In this document: piece after piece, positions 61,183 through 64,000 of the stretch
How positions within the stretch are numbered: the first letter of the stretch is position 1
Layout: every line of letters begins with the position of its first letter
Assembly: GCA_046594915.1 (NCBI GenBank)
Contig: JBKJRC010000014.1
Location: 62,001 to 126,000 of the forward strand
DNA: 64,000 bases
Source: Methylotenera_A sp046594915
Lineage (GTDB): Bacteria; Pseudomonadota; Gammaproteobacteria; Burkholderiales; Methylophilaceae
Direction of reading: 5' to 3'
Position numbers and translations under genes: made by a program
Notes under the pieces: model-generated
What the model was told of the DNA's origin: nothing
Seen by the model: only the letters and a program-made list of their open reading frames with translations
Database searches by the model: none

Positions 61183-61237
61183 ATTAAAATAGATGTGCTA
61201 AAAACAGTATTTATACATTTTAGCGCGTCTATTTTTA
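61183..61237. terminator. Bidirectional terminator in a convergent gap
   Basis: An 18-base stem AAAATAGATGTGCTAAAA (61186-61203) pairs with TTTTAGCGCGTCTATTTT (61218-61235) using two G-U pairs. It serves the plus-strand gene ending at 61176 and the minus-strand gene ending at 61235, whose stop lies in the stem. Confidence 0.85.
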
Positions 61238-61495
61238 GCCATTTAAACTGTTTTGAATGGCAATTAGTTCGGCTTGTGCATCACTGTAATCTTCAAACTT
61301 TTTACCAGCTGTTTTGGCATACCAATAGCGACTGTTCAATTCGTCGCCTTCTATTTTATGCAACACCGCGTGTAGCCAATTGGCGGTGTAATCAGAATAA
61401 TCCTGTGCAATGTGATGCGATTTCTCCCAATCGCCTGCAAGTGCCGCTTGCACAGCAGCTTGCAATGCAATTTTGTGGTCATTTATATTGTCCAA
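61235..61495 (-). CDS. Conserved hypothetical protein of 86 residues
   Basis: Small, all-helical-looking protein: IALQAAVQAALAGDWEKSHHIAQDYSDYTANWLHAVLHKIEGDELNSRYWYAKTAGKKFEDYSDAQAELIAI. The pattern ANWLHAVLHKIEGD-N-RYWY recurs in small uncharacterised proteobacterial proteins and resembles a single TPR-like helical pair. The only plausible start is TTG (61495), with AGTGAGC upstream. It lies 38 bases after the glutathione S-transferase gene on the same strand and may share its transcript. Confidence 0.65.
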   Translation of the reverse strand: MDNINDHKIALQAAVQAALAGDWEKSHHIAQDYSDYTANWLHAVLHKIEGDELNSRYWYAKTAGKKFEDYSDAQAELIAIQNSLNG

Positions 61496-61533
61496 ACTAG
61501 CTCACTTTTAACCGTGGGTTAATGACTAAGTGA

Positions 61534-62232
61534 CTATTTAGCCAAATGCGCTAGTTCTGCTAACCCTGCACCATCGACATACGCTTGTTTAAAGCTGGAA
61601 CGGGTTTGCCAGCGTTGCCAAAAGTAATGTAAATGCTCAAACCGTTCATCTAGCGGCGTTTGCACAGGGCCAAACTTTGAAAACGCAATGGATGTGCACA
61701 GCGTAATATCGGCAAAAGTCGGCTCATCGCCTCCAATTAGCCACTCACGTCCGTCAGATAAATGTTGATTCACCATACTTGCATGACTTAACGCTTCTTT
61801 ACGGCAGTGCTCGCCCCATTGTGGGTTATTAGTTAACTCAATTTTTGGCCCCAAACCTTGATGTGACACATGAAAGTAAGTCGTAATACGATACAAAACT
61901 TGTACCCAAATACGGCTATCCCACATACTGATTAAACCTTGCTCTTTGGCTGTATTGCCAAACAATTTTCTGCCTTCAAACAGATTATCTAGATACAGAC
62001 TAATTGCCACCGAGTCACTCATAAAACTACCATCTTCTAGCTGCATAGTTGGCGTTTCACCCCACGGATTCATTTTGAGATGCGGCCATTTACGCTGATC
62101 ACCACCGGGCGCCATATCGTAAATCACTTCATTAATATGCTGATTAATGCCTTTTTCATACTGAAATAAACGTAAACGTTGCGGGTTAGGAAAAGCCGAT
62201 GGTGAGGTAAAAACGGTTAGTTTTGCAGTCAT
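61534..62232 (-). CDS. Glutathione S-transferase family protein
   Basis: Cytosolic GST of 232 residues. The thioredoxin-like N-domain starts KLTVFTSPSAFPNPQRLRLFQYEKGI and has the cis-Pro region WGETPTMQLEDGSFMSDSVAISLYLDNL with the Asp-Ser pair that binds the glutathione gamma-glutamyl group. The helical C-domain contains REWLIGGDEPTFADITLCTSIAFSKFG. AAGGAG precedes the ATG. It lies 15 bases after gloA, another glutathione-dependent enzyme, suggesting a joint detoxification unit. Confidence 0.92.
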   Translation of the reverse strand: MTAKLTVFTSPSAFPNPQRLRLFQYEKGINQHINEVIYDMAPGGDQRKWPHLKMNPWGETPTMQLEDGSFMSDSVAISLYLDNLFEGRKLFGNTAKEQGLISMWDSRIWVQVLYRITTYFHVSHQGLGPKIELTNNPQWGEHCRKEALSHASMVNQHLSDGREWLIGGDEPTFADITLCTSIAFSKFGPVQTPLDERFEHLHYFWQRWQTRSSFKQAYVDGAGLAELAHLAK

Positions 62233-62247
62233 TATTTTCTCCTTAAT

Positions 62248-62655
62248 TTAAAACTCACGTGGATATTCAATACTGCCCTTTTGAATAAACTCAATTTTGT
62301 AACCATCCGGATCTTCAATAAACGCAATCACAATTGTGCCGTGTTTCATCGGCCCTGCTTCGCGAATCACTTTTCCGCCCGCTGCTTTAACTTGCTCGCA
62401 AGCTTGGTACGCATCATCTACTTCGATCGCCATATGTCCATACGCGCTACCCATTTCATAGCTGGTTTTGCCATAGTTATAGGTTAACTCAATCGCGCTG
62501 TGATCGTATTCGTTACCGTAGCCTACAAATGCCAGCGTAAATTCACCATCCGGGTAATCTTGCTGACGGATTAATTTCATGCCCAGCACTTTGGTATAAA
62601 AGTGAATAGACTGGTCTAAGTTGCCAACGCGCAACATGGTATGCAAGATTCTCAT
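62248..62655 (-). CDS. gloA: Lactoylglutathione lyase GloA
   Basis: Glyoxalase I, converting the hemithioacetal of methylglyoxal and glutathione to S-lactoylglutathione. All four metal ligands of the E. coli enzyme are in place in 135 residues: His5 (MRILHTMLRV), Glu56 (AIELTYNYG), His74 (AYGHMAIEVD) and Glu122 (YKIEFIQKG). AAAGGA precedes the ATG. It is followed on the same strand by the GST gene and preceded by the ferredoxin gene. Length is typical. Confidence 0.96.
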   Translation of the reverse strand: MRILHTMLRVGNLDQSIHFYTKVLGMKLIRQQDYPDGEFTLAFVGYGNEYDHSAIELTYNYGKTSYEMGSAYGHMAIEVDDAYQACEQVKAAGGKVIREAGPMKHGTIVIAFIEDPDGYKIEFIQKGSIEYPREF

Positions 62656-62707
62656 GTTAATTATCCTTTATTAAATTTTTTGTGATTAAATTGCTTAAAT
62701 TCATTCC

Positions 62708-62965
62708 TCAGGCAATTTTTAGCTGCGTAATATAATAATATTTATCCAGCAATTGTTGTGGCGTTTCTATCACATCTGGATTCAGCGGGATGCAATCGAC
62801 CGGACACACCGCCACACACTGCGGCTGGTCAAAATGACCGACACACTCCGTGCATAAATTCGGGTTAATTTCGTAAATTTCCTGACCCTGATAAATCGCT
62901 TCATTCGGGCATTCTGGCTCGCACACATCGCAATTGATGCATTCATCTGTGATAAAAAGCGCCAT
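62708..62965 (-). CDS. YfhL-type 2[4Fe-4S] ferredoxin
   Basis: Ferredoxin of 85 residues with two clusters: DECINCDVCEPECPNEAI (CxxCxxCxxxCP) and LCTECVGHFDQPQCVAVCPVDCI, where the second motif has the enlarged spacing (CxxC-x8-C-x3-CP) of Allochromatium/YfhL-type ferredoxins. A short C-terminal helix follows (TPQQLLDKYYYITQ). It lies 30 bases after coaD on the same strand, an arrangement common in proteobacteria. Electron partners are unknown. Confidence 0.93.
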   Translation of the reverse strand: MALFITDECINCDVCEPECPNEAIYQGQEIYEINPNLCTECVGHFDQPQCVAVCPVDCIPLNPDVIETPQQLLDKYYYITQLKIA

Positions 62966-62995
62966 CGATTTATGCTTGTTTTAACTTTTGCATTT

Positions 62996-63493
62996 TTAAT
63001 TTTCTGTACTTTTAAGTTTTTGCACAATCGCATCTTCCACGGTAGAAGATACAAATTGATGCACATTGCCGCCCAATTTTGCCACTTCACGCACCAAACT
63101 AGATGACACAAACATATATTGCTCAGCTGGCGTTAAAAACAGGGTTTCCAGTTTGGGATAAAGCTTACGGTTCATGCCTGCCAATTGAAATTCATATTCA
63201 AAATCGCTGGCGGCGCGTAAGCCGCGAATCACCATCTGCGCACCTTGATCTTGCACAAATTGCATCAACAAGCCGTTGAATCCCATTACTTTGATATTGC
63301 CCGCTTTTTTAAACCCGCTTTGCGCCAAAGCCACGCGTTCTTCTAGGGTAAATAATGTGCCTTTACTGGTGCTGCCTGCAACGGCCACAATCAATTCATC
63401 AAACAAATTAGCGGCTCTATGCACGATATCTTCGTGTCCCAACGTAATCGGGTCAAATGTGCCAGGATAAACGGCAATGCGATTTTTGCTCAC
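62996..63493 (-). CDS. coaD: Phosphopantetheine adenylyltransferase CoaD
   Basis: Adenylylates 4'-phosphopantetheine in coenzyme A synthesis. The 165 residues contain IAVYPGTFDPITLGHEDIVHRAANLF (T/HxGH nucleotide motif), VMGFNGLLMQFVQDQGAQMVIRGLRAASDFEYEFQLAGMNR and the ISSS-type FVSSSLVREVAKLGGNV. The start is GTG with AGGAG five to six bases upstream. It lies between rsmD (upstream) and the ferredoxin gene, the standard rsmD-coaD order. Confidence 0.96.
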   Translation of the reverse strand: MSKNRIAVYPGTFDPITLGHEDIVHRAANLFDELIVAVAGSTSKGTLFTLEERVALAQSGFKKAGNIKVMGFNGLLMQFVQDQGAQMVIRGLRAASDFEYEFQLAGMNRKLYPKLETLFLTPAEQYMFVSSSLVREVAKLGGNVHQFVSSTVEDAIVQKLKSTEN

Positions 63494-63540
63494 TAAAAAC
63501 TCCTATTTTAGGCGAATTGCTGTGTTAAGCGGTGCTCTAA

Positions 63541-63600
63541 ATCCTCATGTATTACTCATACATTCCGGTTTTTCTGCTCCGTGCGCCTTGCACTTCATCC
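63541..63600. repeat. Candidate dispersed intergenic palindromic element
   Basis: The rsmD-coaD gap contains ATGTAT-TACTC-ATACAT (63547-63563) flanked by CCTC and CCGG, followed by GTTTTTCTGCTCCGTGCGCC. The composition and layout recall short palindromic repeats dispersed in proteobacterial genomes; identity is not proven and there is only one copy here. Confidence 0.4.
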
Positions 63601-63623
63601 TAAACTAGAAGTTTTCAAAACGC

Positions 63624-64000
63624 TTACGCCAATTTTAACAAATGATAATAAACGTTGCCTGCTTTATTTTGTTTAACAAGTTGCCAGCCACTCAACAATT
63701 CACTTGAATCTAGCGCAAATTCAGCTTCAACATAAACCAATCCATTTTGGCTAAGATGCTGATTTAATGCAGGTAATATTTTCTGAAGCCAATTTTTATG
63801 ATAAGGCGGGTCGCAAAAAATCACATCAAATTGCTGGGTGTTTTGGCTTAAAAAGATTAAAACATCCTGGCGCAAAATTTGACAATTGTTAGCCGTTAAC
63901 AATTGTTGATTTTGAACCAGTGATTGATACGCTAAAGCAGCATTTTCAACCATCAGCACATTTGCCGCATTGCGCGATAAAGCCTCAAACCCAAACGCGC
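63624..64000 (-). CDS. rsmD: 16S rRNA (guanine-966-N2)-methyltransferase RsmD (partial)
   Basis: The frame is open to the window edge on the minus strand, so the N-terminal part is missing. The visible 124 residues read GFEALSRNAANVLMVENAALAYQSL (end of the SAM motif), then the catalytic motif FDVIFCDPPYHKNWLQKIL (DPPY for N2-guanine methylation) and the end WQLVKQNKAGNVYYHLLKL. RsmD methylates G966 of 16S rRNA. It precedes coaD by about 130 bases. Confidence 0.93.
   Translation of the reverse strand, partial: AFGFEALSRNAANVLMVENAALAYQSLVQNQQLLTANNCQILRQDVLIFLSQNTQQFDVIFCDPPYHKNWLQKILPALNQHLSQNGLVYVEAEFALDSSELLSGWQLVKQNKAGNVYYHLLKLA

Noticed and set aside
1..64000. CRISPR arrays, insertion sequences, prophage, tRNA or rRNA genes
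   Set aside because: The window was read for repeated spacers, transposase or integrase motifs and tRNA-like TψC boxes. None was convincing; a tRNAscan and repeat search would be decisive.

Overview
The window looks like a chromosomal segment of a moderately AT-rich betaproteobacterium. The gene content (PstSCAB, GlmM-FolP-FtsH-RlmE-YhbY, GreA-CarB-CarA, Fur-BamE-DapB, RecN-NadK-HrcA, HldD-GmhA-HldE-WaaF, WaaC-GrpE-DnaK-DnaJ) and a complete Edd/Eda pair suggest a Methylophilaceae methylotroph (Methylotenera-like). That placement is inferred from content and order, not from a search. No tRNA, rRNA, CRISPR array, insertion sequence or phage gene was recognised.

Layout. 1-4053: high-affinity phosphate uptake (pstS cut by the window edge, pstC, pstA, pstB), with a PhoB box and -10 before pstC and no phoU. 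4126-6031: a GT4 glycosyltransferase and a PAP2 phosphatase on the minus strand; a weaker Pho-box-like site precedes the glycosyltransferase. 6158-12665: housekeeping genes, mostly minus strand. 12803-17223: carAB, with a clear sigma70 promoter and a hairpin at the start of the leader. 17549-18592: small stress or unknown genes (CsbD, PLDc_N-type miniprotein, GlcG/HbpS family). 18738-22753: dapB, an extended bamE, fur and an M48-TPR lipoprotein protease. 22754-24482: an accessory-looking patch with an EamA transporter, a cupredoxin-domain pseudogene and much non-coding DNA. 24488-29559: recN, nadK, hrcA, hemH.

29599-55806 is a long envelope (LPS) region. A plus-strand run makes ADP-heptose, transfers heptose and extends or ligates saccharide (hldD-gmhA-hldE-waaF-GT4-waaL-like). 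A facing minus-strand run contains a DUF6625 protein, GT4, UDP-glucuronate epimerase, Ugd, a GT39-type transferase, a LABN protein, GT2 and a HAD phosphatase. Then come edd/eda, a carbamoyltransferase, a protein with two kinase-like domains, a GT9 transferase, an InaA-type kinase-like protein, a late lipid A acyltransferase, the heptose kinase RfaP, WaaG and WaaC. The concentration of kinase-like domains (four in three genes) plus a carbamoyltransferase points to a heavily phosphorylated, possibly carbamoylated LPS core.

55922-59803: grpE-dnaK-dnaJ behind a sigma32-type promoter. 60040-64000: a small secreted protein, a DUF6445-like protein, a small conserved hypothetical, a glutathione S-transferase, gloA, a YfhL-type ferredoxin, coaD and the 3' part of rsmD.

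Two structural themes run through the intergenic DNA. Short tandem duplications (12-17 bp units) occur at several gene borders. Two palindromic elements resemble dispersed intergenic repeats, and the more elaborate one lies between edd and eda.
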